Source of the DNA: Streptomyces sp. NBC_01214 | GTDB taxonomy: Bacteria; Actinomycetota; Actinomycetes; Streptomycetales; Streptomycetaceae | Assembly (NCBI RefSeq): GCF_026340975.1 | Contig: NZ_JAPEOS010000003.1 | Coordinates: 806,001-870,000 of the forward strand | Direction: 5' to 3' | Length of the DNA stretch: 64,000 nucleotides | Shown: positions 56,275-64,000 of the stretch, piece after piece | Numbering within the stretch: position 1 is the first letter of the stretch | Layout: each line of letters opens with the position of its first letter | Program-made: the position numbers and the translations under genes | Notes under the pieces: generated by a model | The model's database searches: none | Told to the model about the DNA's origin: nothing | The model's input: the letters and a program-made list of their open reading frames with translations, nothing else

Positions 56275-57591
56275 ATGATCCACACGACCAGCCGCGTACT
56301 GGTTTCCGACCTACGCGCACACGTCGACCAGACCGTGACCGTCTCCGGCTGGGTGAACGCACTTCGGCTGCAGCGCACGATGCAGTTCGTCATCCTGCGG
56401 GACCACTCCGGCATGGTCCAGGTGACCCACAAGCGCGACGGCGGCCCGCTCGAAGCCGTCATCGAGTCGCTCACCCCCGAGTCCGCCGTCCGGATCACCG
56501 GCCGTGTCGTAGCGACGCCCCAGGTCAAGCTGGGTGGCCTGGAGCTCGTCCCCGAGTCGGTCGAGGTGCTGAACCGGGCGGAGACGCCCCTGCCGATCGA
56601 CGAGCGCACCGGCCCCGAGCACCGGCTCGACTGGCGGTTCCTCGACGTGCGCAAGCGCGCCGCCGCGCAACTGGTGTTCGCCGTGCAGACGACCCTGGAG
56701 CAGGGGCTGCGCGAGTACGCCGTGCGACACGGCTGCACGGAGATGCACACGCCGAAGCTGATGGGCACCGCCTCGGAGTCCGGCGCGGAGGTGTTCAAGC
56801 TCGGATACTTCGACCGCTCGGCCTATCTCGCGCAGTCGCCGCAGTTCTACAAGCAGATGGCCGTGGCCGCCGGCATCGACCGGGTCTTTGAGATCGGTCC
56901 CGTCTTCCGGGCCGAGCCGTCGTACACCTCGCGGCATGCGACCGAGTTCACCGGCGTGGACGTCGAGCTGTCGTGGATCGACGACGTCGAGGACGTGATG
57001 GTCTTCGAGGAGCGGATGCTCGCCCACGCCATCGCGAAGGTCGCCGAGGTCCACGGCGAGGCGATCCGGGAGGTCTTCGGCATCGAGGTCGTGGTGCCGG
57101 AGGCTCCGTTCCCCAGGATCACGATGGCCGAGGCGCAGGAGATCCTGCGGGCCGGCGGCTGGGACCCCGAGGGCGTCAAGGAGGACCTGGACCCGGAGGG
57201 CGAACGGGCCATCGGCGCCCACATGAAGGAGCTCACGGGCCACGAGTTCGTGTTCGTCACGCACTACCCGGCCAGCATCCGGCCCTTCTACCACATGCGT
57301 CCGGCGGACCGGCCGGACCTGACGCTCAGCTTCGACCTGCTCTGGAAGGGCCTGGAGATCACTACCGGGGCCCAGCGTGAGCACCGCTCCGACGTGCTGC
57401 TCAAGCAGGCCGAGGAGAAGGGCATGGACACCGAGCCGATGCAGGACTACATGAACATCTTCCGCTTCGGCTGCCCGCCCCACGGCGGCCTCGGCGCTGG
57501 CCTGGGCCGGATCCTGATGGTCATGCTCGGCCTGGACTCCATCCGCGAGGCCTCGTTCCTGTTCCGCGGCCCGAACCGCCTCACCCCCTGA
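56275..57591 (+). CDS. aspS: Archaeal-type aspartyl-tRNA synthetase
   Basis: This 438-residue class II synthetase charges tRNA with aspartate. It has an N-terminal OB-fold (VTVSGWVNALRLQRTMQFVI), motif 2 region RVFEIGPVFRAEPSYTSRHA and motif 3 GLGAGLGRILMVMLGL. It lacks the bacterial GAD insertion and is much shorter than the usual ~590-residue bacterial enzyme, so it belongs to the archaeal/eukaryote-like group, which may also charge tRNA-Asn. ATG 56275 follows GGAGGG. Its T-box leader implies induction when the cognate tRNA is uncharged. As Streptomyces normally carry a bacterial aspS elsewhere, this is probably a second, conditionally used or resistance-type enzyme. Confidence 0.95.
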   Translation: MIHTTSRVLVSDLRAHVDQTVTVSGWVNALRLQRTMQFVILRDHSGMVQVTHKRDGGPLEAVIESLTPESAVRITGRVVATPQVKLGGLELVPESVEVLNRAETPLPIDERTGPEHRLDWRFLDVRKRAAAQLVFAVQTTLEQGLREYAVRHGCTEMHTPKLMGTASESGAEVFKLGYFDRSAYLAQSPQFYKQMAVAAGIDRVFEIGPVFRAEPSYTSRHATEFTGVDVELSWIDDVEDVMVFEERMLAHAIAKVAEVHGEAIREVFGIEVVVPEAPFPRITMAEAQEILRAGGWDPEGVKEDLDPEGERAIGAHMKELTGHEFVFVTHYPASIRPFYHMRPADRPDLTLSFDLLWKGLEITTGAQREHRSDVLLKQAEEKGMDTEPMQDYMNIFRFGCPPHGGLGAGLGRILMVMLGLDSIREASFLFRGPNRLTP

Positions 57592-58019
57592 GCCAGGGGG
57601 CAACAGGGACGGCGCCGTGCGCGGTGCGGCCAGGGCCGAGGGCCCACCGGGTTCGGCCTGCCCGGCACTACTGCGGTGGGGGTCAGCCCCGACGCCCCCC
57701 GGCCGCGTGCCCGCCCGTACCTCCGCGCCCCGCGATCACAGGCCAGCGCTCATCCTTCCGTCCCGGCCCTCCACGTCCGCACGCCGCTCCTGCTGGACGC
57801 GGTCCGCGAGCGCCGGGACGGCAAGCCCGTTGCCCACCGCGTTGCGGCGTCCAGCCCCGGGGGCCCCGGGCCCCGGTCCGCCCGGTCGACGAGATCCGCA
57901 TGAGCCGGCGCCCACCGCTGGATCTGCGGGCCGCGAGCGTGTCGCCGCACCAGCGGACCATGGCCTCCGAACGGGGTCCGGAACCCGTACCAGGAACCCG
58001 TACCCGGAGGCCAGGGCGG
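57592..58019. other. 428-base gap without a convincing gene
   Basis: No frame with a start, ribosome site and consistent third-position G/C is present. Only short proline/arginine-rich readings occur, typical of random GC-rich DNA. A GC-only run (GGGGGCCCCGGGCCCC, about 57859-57874) could form hairpins, but no clear terminator follows aspS. Confidence 0.5.
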
Positions 58020-58247
58020 TCAGATGGCCTCCTGGCGCTCGGGCGCCTTCCGCGTCTTCATCCCGCCGACGATGAGCGCCAGCCCCACGACGACGACGCC
58101 GAGGTAAGCGGTGGACGGAAGGTCGACGACCTTGTGCATCCAGCCCCACTCCGTGCCGAAGAAGGTCTGCGAAGCGAAGCTGATGAGCCCCTGGGCTCCT
58201 ACGACGTAGCCGATGCTTTCGATGGTGTATCCGATGGTTGTTCGCAC
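58020..58247 (-). CDS. 75-residue two-helix membrane protein
   Basis: This small protein starts at GTG 58247 after GAGAGGG. It reads MRTTIGYTIESIGYVVGAQG, then a Trp-containing loop (FFGTEWGWMHKVVDLPSTAY), a second helix LGVVVVGLALIVGG and a basic tail. Two membrane segments are clear. I recognise no family. It is a single gene. Confidence 0.65.
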   Translation of the reverse strand: MRTTIGYTIESIGYVVGAQGLISFASQTFFGTEWGWMHKVVDLPSTAYLGVVVVGLALIVGGMKTRKAPERQEAI

Positions 58248-58358
58248 GGATCAACCCTCTCGCGGCGGCGCCACGAGATCGTCCTCCACAGGACCGAAAT
58301 CACAGTAGGCCAAAGGATGCAGTCGCCGTTGTGGCGCATCGCGTCAGCAGCGTTGGCG

Positions 58359-58874
58359 TCAGATGCTGCCGAAGGGTTCGGGGTAGATGAACTCGCCTTG
58401 CACGGAAGGGTCGTAGGCGGCCAGGGTGCGGATCTGGAACAGGTGCTCCCAGGCCGGATCCTCGCCGACGATGCCGAAGTCAGTGCTCGGGCGGAAGCCG
58501 AACCGCCCGTAGAAGTCGGGGTCGCCGAGGACAACGACCATCGGGGCGTCGAGGGCGTCCGCCGCAGCGAGAGCGGCGTGGACCAGGGCCGTTCCGAAGC
58601 CGCGGCGGCGATGGTCGCAGTGAACACCGAGCAGGCTGAGGTTGGGGACTCGGGCGGTACCGATTCGGCCCCAGGTGCACAGAGCGTGGCCGATGACCGC
58701 GCCGTCTTCGTCCTCGGCCACCAGCGAGAGTGCTGGGATCCAGCTTTCACCCTTTTGCAGTGCGTCCCGCAGCATCACCTCCACAGGTTCCTCCTCGTGC
58801 GGTTTGTAGGAGGAGGCGATGGTCACCGCACGGACAGCGGCCAGGTCGGCGGGGGTTTCGCGTCTGATCAGCAC
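58359..58874 (-). CDS. GNAT-family N-acetyltransferase, YhbS-like
   Basis: This 171-residue acetyltransferase starts at GTG 58874 (MLIRRETPADLAAVRAVTIA). The acetyl-CoA loop is RRRGFGTALVHAALAAADAL, preceded by the beta strand NLSLLGVHCDH. LGDPDFYGRFGFRPSTDFGI is the YhbS hallmark. An upstream extension to 58979 has no site and poor composition. The acceptor is unknown. Confidence 0.85.
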   Translation of the reverse strand: MLIRRETPADLAAVRAVTIASSYKPHEEEPVEVMLRDALQKGESWIPALSLVAEDEDGAVIGHALCTWGRIGTARVPNLSLLGVHCDHRRRGFGTALVHAALAAADALDAPMVVVLGDPDFYGRFGFRPSTDFGIVGEDPAWEHLFQIRTLAAYDPSVQGEFIYPEPFGSI

Positions 58875-59337
58875 CGACGTAGTGTGGCCCTCCGGCCGAC
58901 CTGGTGTGCGTGCGGGGGCCGTCACGGAGAACGGTGCGCCAGCTCGTGCCGGTGCGGGCCGGCCCGCATCAGCACCCAAGCCCAGGTGGAGGCGTCGTAC
59001 GCCTGGGGCAACGCGTACCGGCGCGTCGGGCTCGTACCCGCCGCCGAGTCGTGGGCCTCGATGCGGAAGTCAGGCTCCTCGCGCACTGCCGATGGCCACG
59101 AGGCTCTGCACCATCGAGTCGGTCACCGGCCTCCACCGCATGGGGGAGGCCGACCTCATTCTCCGGCTGGAAGTCTCCGACCGCACCGTCCTTCGACGAT
59201 CGACGTCATGAGACAAGTGACGCAGCAGGAGCCTCAGATGACGGCGACTGCGGTCGACGCATCCATGGCGCTCGGCGGCGGCGGAACACCCGGACGTCAC
59301 TCCCACGGCCGGTCCGAAGACCGAGAAGGCGTGAACG
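58875..59337. other. Gap with fragments only
   Basis: On the plus strand about 58980-59065 reads VEASYAWGNAYRRVGLVPAA, the tail of an unidentified protein without a beginning. A 39-codon frame from ATG 59092 (MATRLCTIESVTGLHRMGEA) lacks a ribosome site. Neither is likely functional. Confidence 0.4.
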
Positions 59338-59926
59338 GTGCTCAGGTACGGTGCCGTCGTCGCCACGCTGCCGTATCGGCTCTTCAAGGTCATCTGGGTC
59401 TGCGGCGGCGGCCTCGGCATCATGGACCGCGAAATGGCCCAGCGTTCAACCCTGTTCGTGGCGAACCTGGCGACGCTGGGGACGGCCGGGGTAGCCCTGC
59501 TCATCGCGCTTGACTTCACCCACGGCTGGCGGCGGCCGTCACCGCCGTCCACGGCGCCCGGGCGGCCGCCGCGATCGGCCTCCCCCTTCCGTCCACCGCG
59601 TCCCCCGTCGCGCCCCCCGACTGGCTCCTGGTCGCCCTGACCTGGCTCGGCGGCGGCACGATGCTCGCCCGGGGCTGTTGGGCGTTGATCACCATGGGCC
59701 AGTTCCACCCCGACGCCACCCTCGGCGACAACGGAACCACCGTGGGCGTCCAGGCCTCCCAGATGGAGATCGTGGCCGGCATGCTCGTCGGCACGAGCGG
59801 CGCCCACCTCCTGGCCGCTTTCAACCCGATCTCCCGGGGCCACCGTTCGCGGGGCCCGCGGCCAGCGCGGGCCCCTCCCTCGACCCCGACGGGGAACCGG
59901 GGAACGGCGAGCGTCCCCAGGCCTGA
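59338..59926 (+). pseudogene. Membrane protein gene with two frame changes
   Basis: GTG 59338, eight bases after GAAGG, opens MLRYGAVVATLPYRLFKVIW and ALLIALDFTHGW. Around 59527 the coding signal moves to another frame (AAVTAVHGARAAAAIGLPLP, LVALTWLGGGTMLARGCWAL, GQFHPDATLGDNG). Near 59840 it moves again (GPAASAGPSLDPDGEPGNGE) to a TGA at 59924-59926. The three pieces join into a ~195-residue protein with about four helices. Either it is a decayed gene or the sequence has two indel errors. Confidence 0.6.
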
Positions 59927-59940
59927 GCAGCGGGAGTTAC

Positions 59941-60040
59941 TGAGCCTTTTCAGAGTGGCCACTGATCGGGTGACTCGGGTCGAGTCAGGTTGAGGACCGC
60001 AACGCACAGGGCTCCCGCGCCGTTGAAAGAGGTGTTCGAA
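59941..60040 (+). repeat. Left 100-nt inverted arm
   Basis: It starts TGAGCCTTTTCAGAGTGGCC and ends GAGGTGTTCGAA. Its reverse complement also encodes an open tail ([20 protein letters not shown]) that ends in a stop, as does the right arm in its orientation. Confidence 0.85.
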
Positions 60041-60098
60041 CTACAGTAGGTGAGCCCGTTTGGTGGGATAGCGAATCCGTGCAGAGAGGCAGCGGGGA

Positions 60099-60641
60099 AT
60101 GAGTGTGGTGGAGAGCTGGTCCCGCGTAATGAATCTCCTCCGGGAGTATGCTCCGGCCGATCACGCGGACCTGCCCGGCCCGGCCCCGGAGCGGATGCTC
60201 GCGGCCGCCGAGGAGCGCATGAGTCTCTCATTGCCTCAGGACCTGCGCGTGTGGCTGCTGCAGAACAACCTGGATCTCCCCGAGGACGATGTGGACGACG
60301 ACGTCGCCTGCTGCGGTTACGCCGGGTTCCCGGACGAGGCGAGCTTCTTTCTGGGCATCCGGGCGATGGAGAAGCTCCACGCCAACCACCCCTTGTCCGG
60401 TGGGGACGAATGGCGCGATGAGTGGATCCCGTTCCTGTCGGATCAGGATGCCTGGACGGGGCGGTTCATCGATGTGACGGACGGACGTATCGGCAGATGG
60501 TTCGTGGGTGAGCCCACGACCACCGGCCAGTACCCGTCACTGGCCCACTACTTCGACTCCGTGGCGGAGATGCTGACGAGGATCGGCGCGGGGGACTATC
60601 CGGTCTGTTCCGTTGCCGAAGGGCGACTTGTCTGGTCGTGA
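60099..60641 (+). CDS. SMI1/KNR4-family protein
   Basis: This 180-residue acidic protein has the SMI1/KNR4 (SUKH) outline: MLAAAEERMSLSLPQDLRVW for the early LP.DL..WL motif, a middle GFPDEASFFLGI, then DEWIPFLSDQD and GRIGRWFVGEPTTTGQYPSL, ending with a helix (FDSVAEMLTRIGAGDY). SUKH proteins are often immunity proteins against polymorphic toxins. It lies between inverted mobile arms, with its own terminator, so it may travel with the element. Confidence 0.88.
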   Translation: MSVVESWSRVMNLLREYAPADHADLPGPAPERMLAAAEERMSLSLPQDLRVWLLQNNLDLPEDDVDDDVACCGYAGFPDEASFFLGIRAMEKLHANHPLSGGDEWRDEWIPFLSDQDAWTGRFIDVTDGRIGRWFVGEPTTTGQYPSLAHYFDSVAEMLTRIGAGDYPVCSVAEGRLVWS

Positions 60642-60660
60642 GGCCCCGTGGCCGTGAACG

Positions 60661-60699
60661 GAAGTGCCCCCGGAACCGAAGAACGGTCGGGGGCACTTC
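60661..60699 (+). terminator. Terminator after SMI1/KNR4 gene
   Basis: GAAGTGCCCCCG (60661-60672) pairs perfectly with CGGGGGCACTTC (60688-60699) across a 15-base loop. It starts 20 bases after the SMI1/KNR4 stop. Confidence 0.85.
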
Positions 60700-60759
60700 T
60701 CATGATCTGGTTGCGGCGTGGGAGCGGTGAATCCGTCGAGGTCGACCCAGTGGGGATTT

Positions 60760-61476
60760 TCAGCGTTGACGCTCCAGAGTGAGGACGGCGGCGGCGATGG
60801 CCGTCATGCGGTTGGGGCTGCAGCGGGCTTTGCGGAAGATGCGCCAGGACTTGAGTTGCGCGACGCTTCGTTCGACGGGTGCCCGCGCCGCTGACAGGGC
60901 CCGGTTGATCGTCTGCTGGGTCGTGGTCAGGTCCCGGTTCGGGAGCCGTATGAACGGTGTGGTCACCCAGGGGCCGGCCCCGATGTAGGCACGGTCGGCG
61001 AGGACGGGGACGCCCTGGCGTTCGCAGATCCGGATGATGCGGTGGGTGCGGGCGGCGGTCAGGTCGTGGGTGCGGCCGGGCAGTGCGGGTGAGATCCACA
61101 GCAGGTCGCCCGCGGGATCGGCCACGACTTGCACGTTCACTCCGTGACGGCGGTGCTTCTGGGAGAAGCCGGCCCGGCTGTCGCCGACCCGGTCGCACTC
61201 GGCGAGCGTCCCGTCGAGCAGGACGTAGTCCGGATCGGCCTCGCGCAGGACCCGCAGGAGGCCGGGTGCCCGGCCGGACAGGTGCTGGACGACGGCCGTC
61301 ACGTAGGCGTGGGCGGTGCCGACGGATATGCCGAAGCCGGCGGCGATCTGCGCGAGCGTGTCGTGCCGGCGGAGGTGGACCAGGCCCACAAGGTCACGCT
61401 GATGGGGCGGCAGCTTGCAGCGGCGGTCACCCTCACGGGTGACGATGAGCATGGATACCCACTCGAACCAGAGCAT
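60760..61476 (-). CDS. DDE transposase (IS5/DDE_Tnp_4 type), probably N-terminally shifted
   Basis: This 238-residue frame from ATG 61476 has the N-terminal HTH_4-like part [20 protein letters not shown] and [20 protein letters not shown]. The DDE_Tnp_4 catalytic domain follows with [43 protein letters not shown] and [16 protein letters not shown]. Just upstream, another frame reads AALDLPHAL. Joined to [19 protein letters not shown], that matches the normal N-terminus, so one base has been gained or lost near 61470. The enzyme may be inactive or start late. Confidence 0.85.
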   Translation of the reverse strand: MLWFEWVSMLIVTREGDRRCKLPPHQRDLVGLVHLRRHDTLAQIAAGFGISVGTAHAYVTAVVQHLSGRAPGLLRVLREADPDYVLLDGTLAECDRVGDSRAGFSQKHRRHGVNVQVVADPAGDLLWISPALPGRTHDLTAARTHRIIRICERQGVPVLADRAYIGAGPWVTTPFIRLPNRDLTTTQQTINRALSAARAPVERSVAQLKSWRIFRKARCSPNRMTAIAAAVLTLERQR

Positions 61477-61538
61477 GAGGCAGGTCGAGCGCGGCAGGAT
61501 GGGGAACCAACAGGGCTCCTGTGCCGATGGGTTGAGAC

Positions 61539-61638
61539 TTCGAACACCTCCCTCAACGGCGCGGGAGCCCTGTGCGTTGCGATCCTCATCCTGACTCGGC
61601 CTGGGTCACTCGACCAGTGGCCACTCTGAAAGAGCTCA
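61539..61638 (-). repeat. Right 100-nt inverted arm
   Basis: This is the reverse complement of the left arm at 59941-60040 with about 11 differences. It lies 60 bases upstream of the transposase start, where an IS end would be expected. Confidence 0.85.
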
Positions 61639-62405
61639 CTGTCAGTTGGGGAACGTTTGGATGAAATATGTCCGGCGGCCCGTGCTCTTCATCTTCACAA
61701 CTCGGACGAGGTTTCCGGCCGAGCGAAATATGAGAGGCCGGACGGGGAGTATTTCGGCCAGTGCTCGGCTTATGGTCGCGCGGTGGTTGGCGAAATTTAA
61801 CACCCGCGGGTGACTTGAAAGAATGTAGGCGCACTGGGTCCGTACCGTCGAGCGGTGCGAGATCGGCCGAAATGCGCGGTTTGGTGGTAGTTCGCCAGCA
61901 ATGCACCGAAGTGTCGCCGGTATCGGGGTCGTTGTTCGCGCTGGAGGGCCCTTCTGGGCGGCGTGTGACGTCTTGCCGCTTGGGCGTGGCAGGTGAGGAC
62001 CAGCCACTTTCGGGGGCTCGGGTGACCACTACCGGCCACTCCCGTGACGGTCTGTAATGAATTTGATTCGTTTGGTTATTGAAAGTGATAAGGGGAAGTC
62101 TTGCTTCCGGGGAGTGGTGCAGCTAGCTGACAGGGGGTGTTTAAACTGGAAGGCAATGCAGGCGGCGCCGAATTGTTGAATTTGGGACGGTCTTGCGGGT
62201 CAATGTTTTGTTGACTGGCTCGATCGTTGCAAACTACTGTCGGTTGGGCCCTGGTGGGCCATCGCTTGTTGACGTCAAGAGTGTGCCCGTCAAGTTTTAG
62301 CGGAACGTTGTCGTGGGACGGCTGATGCAGGTCTCGACCGGAGCGTGTACGGCCTGGATTGACGAGGGAGCGCAAGTGCCAACTGTGGTCGGGGGTCCAC
62401 AAGAA
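61639..62405. other. Lower-GC leader of the tandem regulators
   Basis: This 767-base stretch is visibly richer in A/T than the rest of the window, especially 62055-62320, and shows no gene on either strand. A putative promoter lies at 62211-62240. TTGACGTCAAGA (about 62270) and CCGTCAAG (62288-62295) repeat a GTCAAG half-site between promoter and gene. Foreign origin or a long regulatory region is likely. Confidence 0.55.
62211..62240 (+). promoter_or_regulatory. Putative promoter of the first regulator
   Basis: TTGACT (62211-62216) and TACTGT (62235-62240) with an 18-base spacer resemble a vegetative promoter. It would give a ~160-base leader before ATG 62406. Confidence 0.5.
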
Positions 62406-63155
62406 ATGAAGAAGGTACCGGAGGGGGCGGATGATGATCATGCTGAACACCTGGAGCGGGCGCTGTTACAGGCCCGCGAACTGATCGAATCCACCGTCTC
62501 CCTGAACAGGCGCCGCCCCGTCGCGCCGTCAGCAGTGGTGCGTACCGATGTCGCGATGCTTGGCGAAGCCCTGGAGCGGCACATCGGTCGTGCCCGGTAC
62601 TCGGTCAGCGTGGCGCGAACGGGCACCGGTGAGTTCGCCGACGCCGTGATGAGATCACTCCCCGCGATCCCATCCCGTGTGGCAGTGCGAGTGCTGTGTA
62701 CGGATGAGTCGTCGGATCCCGCCCTGGCCCGGTACGCCCAGATGTCCAATACTCGGGTGGAAGTTCGGGTTTCGGAAAGTGAACTGCGCGAGATCCTGGT
62801 CGTCGACAGCACTGAGGCACTCGTGCGCGCGGCGGGTAATGCAGCTGCGCCCGCCACCGTTGTGGACGACGCCGCTGCCGCGCGCGCCCTGGGACTGCTC
62901 TTCGCTGGCGTCTGGGCCCGGGGTCGTAGCCTCGACGAGCATCTACAAATGCGTCCGCGCCTGCGGACGGAACTGGCCCGGAACATCCTTGAGCAGCTCG
63001 GTTCGGGCAGCAGCGACGAAGCCGCCGCCAATGAGCTCAATGTTTCCCTGCGGACGTACCGCCGCTATGTAGCGGAAATCATGCGGGAACTCGATGCGAA
63101 CTCCAGGTTCCAGGCCGGCGCGCGTGCGGTGGAACTGGGCCTGCTCTCGGCGTAG
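62406..63155 (+). CDS. Transcriptional regulator with TrmB/PLD-like sensor and LuxR-type HTH
   Basis: This 249-residue protein starts at ATG 62406 (MKKVPEGADDDHAEHLERAL), nine bases after GGGGGT; GTG 62376 is the alternative. A coiled N-terminus leads into a PLD-like sensor (ALERHIGRARYSVSVARTGT, VAVRVLCTDESSDPALARYA). The C-terminal helix-turn-helix is SDEAAANELNVSLRTYRRYV then AEIMRELDANSRFQAG. Leu21 is TTA (62466-62468). Such regulators often head specialised-metabolite clusters. A close paralogue follows 104 bases downstream. Confidence 0.8.
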   Translation: MKKVPEGADDDHAEHLERALLQARELIESTVSLNRRRPVAPSAVVRTDVAMLGEALERHIGRARYSVSVARTGTGEFADAVMRSLPAIPSRVAVRVLCTDESSDPALARYAQMSNTRVEVRVSESELREILVVDSTEALVRAAGNAAAPATVVDDAAAARALGLLFAGVWARGRSLDEHLQMRPRLRTELARNILEQLGSGSSDEAAANELNVSLRTYRRYVAEIMRELDANSRFQAGARAVELGLLSA

Positions 63156-63259
63156 CAGCGACTTCGCGGAGCAAGTCGGAGGCGGTTCGTAGCGGCTTGC
63201 GGACCGCAGTGGTAAATACCTATCGGGGGATGGTGTAGTAAGACGTGTCCAGATTACCA

Positions 63260-64000
63260 ATGGGCGTTTTCCGAAAATCAGAGGACGACTTGGAGCATGC
63301 CCTGCTGGAAGTGCGGGCGCTCATCGAGTCGGCCATGGAGATTCACCGCGGTCGCAACCAGCAGGAACATCAGGTCACCGCCGTCGATGGTGGCTACGGT
63401 GAATTGCTCGATGCTGCGGAACAACTGATCGGCCAGGCCCGCCACAGTATTGAAATCGTGTATGCCCGGATCGTGAATTCCGAGGAACTGTCCGAGCGCG
63501 GGAACGTCTTGCAGCGGCAACTGATCCACAAGGCGGCCCGATCGGTCTCGGTACGGCTGCTGACGACACCCACACTGCTCGACGAGTCATTCGTACGGAA
63601 TCAACGTGGCAGGGACCGGGCAGTGGCCATCCGGGTGGCCCGGATCCCCCCGCTCCAGGCGCTGATCGTCGACGGTGTCCAGGGCTTGGTCGTGGCAGAG
63701 TCCGCGGCGGGGCGCCGGGCCTCGGTCCTCCGGGTACCCGAGGTGCTGCACAACCTCCGCACCCTTTTCGAGGGCATGTGGAGCCATGCGGCGCCGGCCG
63801 GGCGGCCCATCGTCTTCGGCGGCCGCGACCGGGCCGTGCTCGCCCGCCAGATACTCGGCTCCCTACGTGTCGGGGTCACCGACGAGGTGGCGGCGCGCGA
63901 ACTCACCGTATCGGTGCGGACCTACCGTCGCTACGTCGCGGAGATCATGCAGCTGCTCGGTGCCAATTCCCGATTCCAGGCTGGGGTGCGGGCCACCGAA
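63260..64000 (+). CDS. Paralogous regulator, cut by window edge
   Basis: The frame starts at ATG 63260 (MGVFRKSEDDLEHALLEVRA), aligned with the start of the previous paralogue, or at GTG 63245, which would include a TTA codon (63254-63256). It has the same architecture: PLD-like sensor (LLDAAEQLIGQARHSIEIVY, VRLLTTPTLLDESFV) and VTDEVAARELTVSVRTYRRY for the helix-turn-helix, then ANSRFQAGVRATE at the edge. The C-terminus is missing because of the window. The two genes arose by tandem duplication, but their sensor parts differ clearly. Confidence 0.8.
   Translation, partial: MGVFRKSEDDLEHALLEVRALIESAMEIHRGRNQQEHQVTAVDGGYGELLDAAEQLIGQARHSIEIVYARIVNSEELSERGNVLQRQLIHKAARSVSVRLLTTPTLLDESFVRNQRGRDRAVAIRVARIPPLQALIVDGVQGLVVAESAAGRRASVLRVPEVLHNLRTLFEGMWSHAAPAGRPIVFGGRDRAVLARQILGSLRVGVTDEVAARELTVSVRTYRRYVAEIMQLLGANSRFQAGVRATE

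Larger units (their letters stand above)
59941..61638. mobile_element. Composite element: inverted 100-nt arms, SMI1 gene and transposase
   Basis: Left arm 59941-60040 and right arm 61539-61638 are inverted copies, 89 of 100 positions identical by my count. Between them lie a SMI1/KNR4 gene, a terminator and a transposase. I see no matching target duplication. This is either one element with long arms and a passenger gene, or the ends of two opposed copies of one IS that have trapped the gene. Confidence 0.55.

Noticed and set aside
61129-61629. 166-codon plus-strand frame opposite the transposase
   Set aside because: Shadow; only its last ~29 codons are conserved, because they lie in the inverted arm.

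Overview
The window is high-GC DNA with strong G/C at third codon positions and short Shine-Dalgarno sites. It carries Kdp, LysA, SAV_915-type, DevR/DevS-like and YVTN genes typical of Streptomyces, plus several TTA (bldA-type) codons. I therefore read it as a chromosomal segment of a Streptomyces. It mixes housekeeping and stress genes (left and centre) with an accessory half (about 42-64 kb) rich in unusual proteins, insertion sequences and broken genes.

0-11.6 kb is a potassium-import island. It holds a minus-strand kdp operon (a 27-residue membrane peptide, then kdpF, kdpA, kdpB and kdpC, the last cut by the window edge). Divergent from it are a KimA-like APC permease, a second stand-alone KdpB ATPase and a second APC permease. 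CGTYAAG/CTTGACG half-sites recur upstream of each unit. 11.6-18.7 kb holds lysA with a SAV_915-family gene, a universal stress protein, a secreted-type serine hydrolase with a TTA codon, a decayed regulator gene and an exported YVTN beta-propeller protein. 18.7-30.4 kb is a small-molecule catabolism block: an amidase with a divergent TetR and a clear operator, three alpha/beta hydrolases, a DoxX protein, a YcaC-like cysteine hydrolase, a YtcJ-like amidohydrolase and a GPR1/FUN34/YaaH transporter. Two convergent AraC regulators close it, and their stop codons overlap in one CTAG.

30.6-40.6 kb looks like a dormancy/low-oxygen regulon: phosphoketolase, a two-domain universal stress protein, a NarL-type response regulator, a STAS protein, a PNPOx-like flavoprotein, a DevS-like two-GAF histidine kinase and a PPK2 polyphosphate kinase. 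A perfect AGGGCCGATCGGCCCT palindrome and close variants sit in its divergent promoters. 40.5-42.3 kb has a second-type lgt and a TetR gene with two operator copies.

42.3-50.7 kb is the most unusual part. A protein with four ~44-residue tail-fibre-like repeats is followed by a giant caspase-STAND ATPase-WD40 protein, which is transcribed divergently from an LCAT-type lipase/acyltransferase. The last two share a promoter region and both carry a TTA codon. I infer a regulated conflict or cell-death module with a lipid-directed effector. Beyond it lie a gene split by a 0.9-kb IS5-type element (3-bp target duplication), an LRR-like protein and a HEAT-repeat protein. Next is an archaeal-type aspartyl-tRNA synthetase under a T-box leader whose UGGC bulge and GAC specifier fit tRNA-Asp. 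A small membrane protein, a GNAT acetyltransferase and a frameshifted membrane gene follow. Then come a SMI1/KNR4 gene and a transposase bracketed by 100-nt inverted repeats. The right edge has two tandem paralogous regulators behind a lower-GC leader, possibly the start of another accessory locus.
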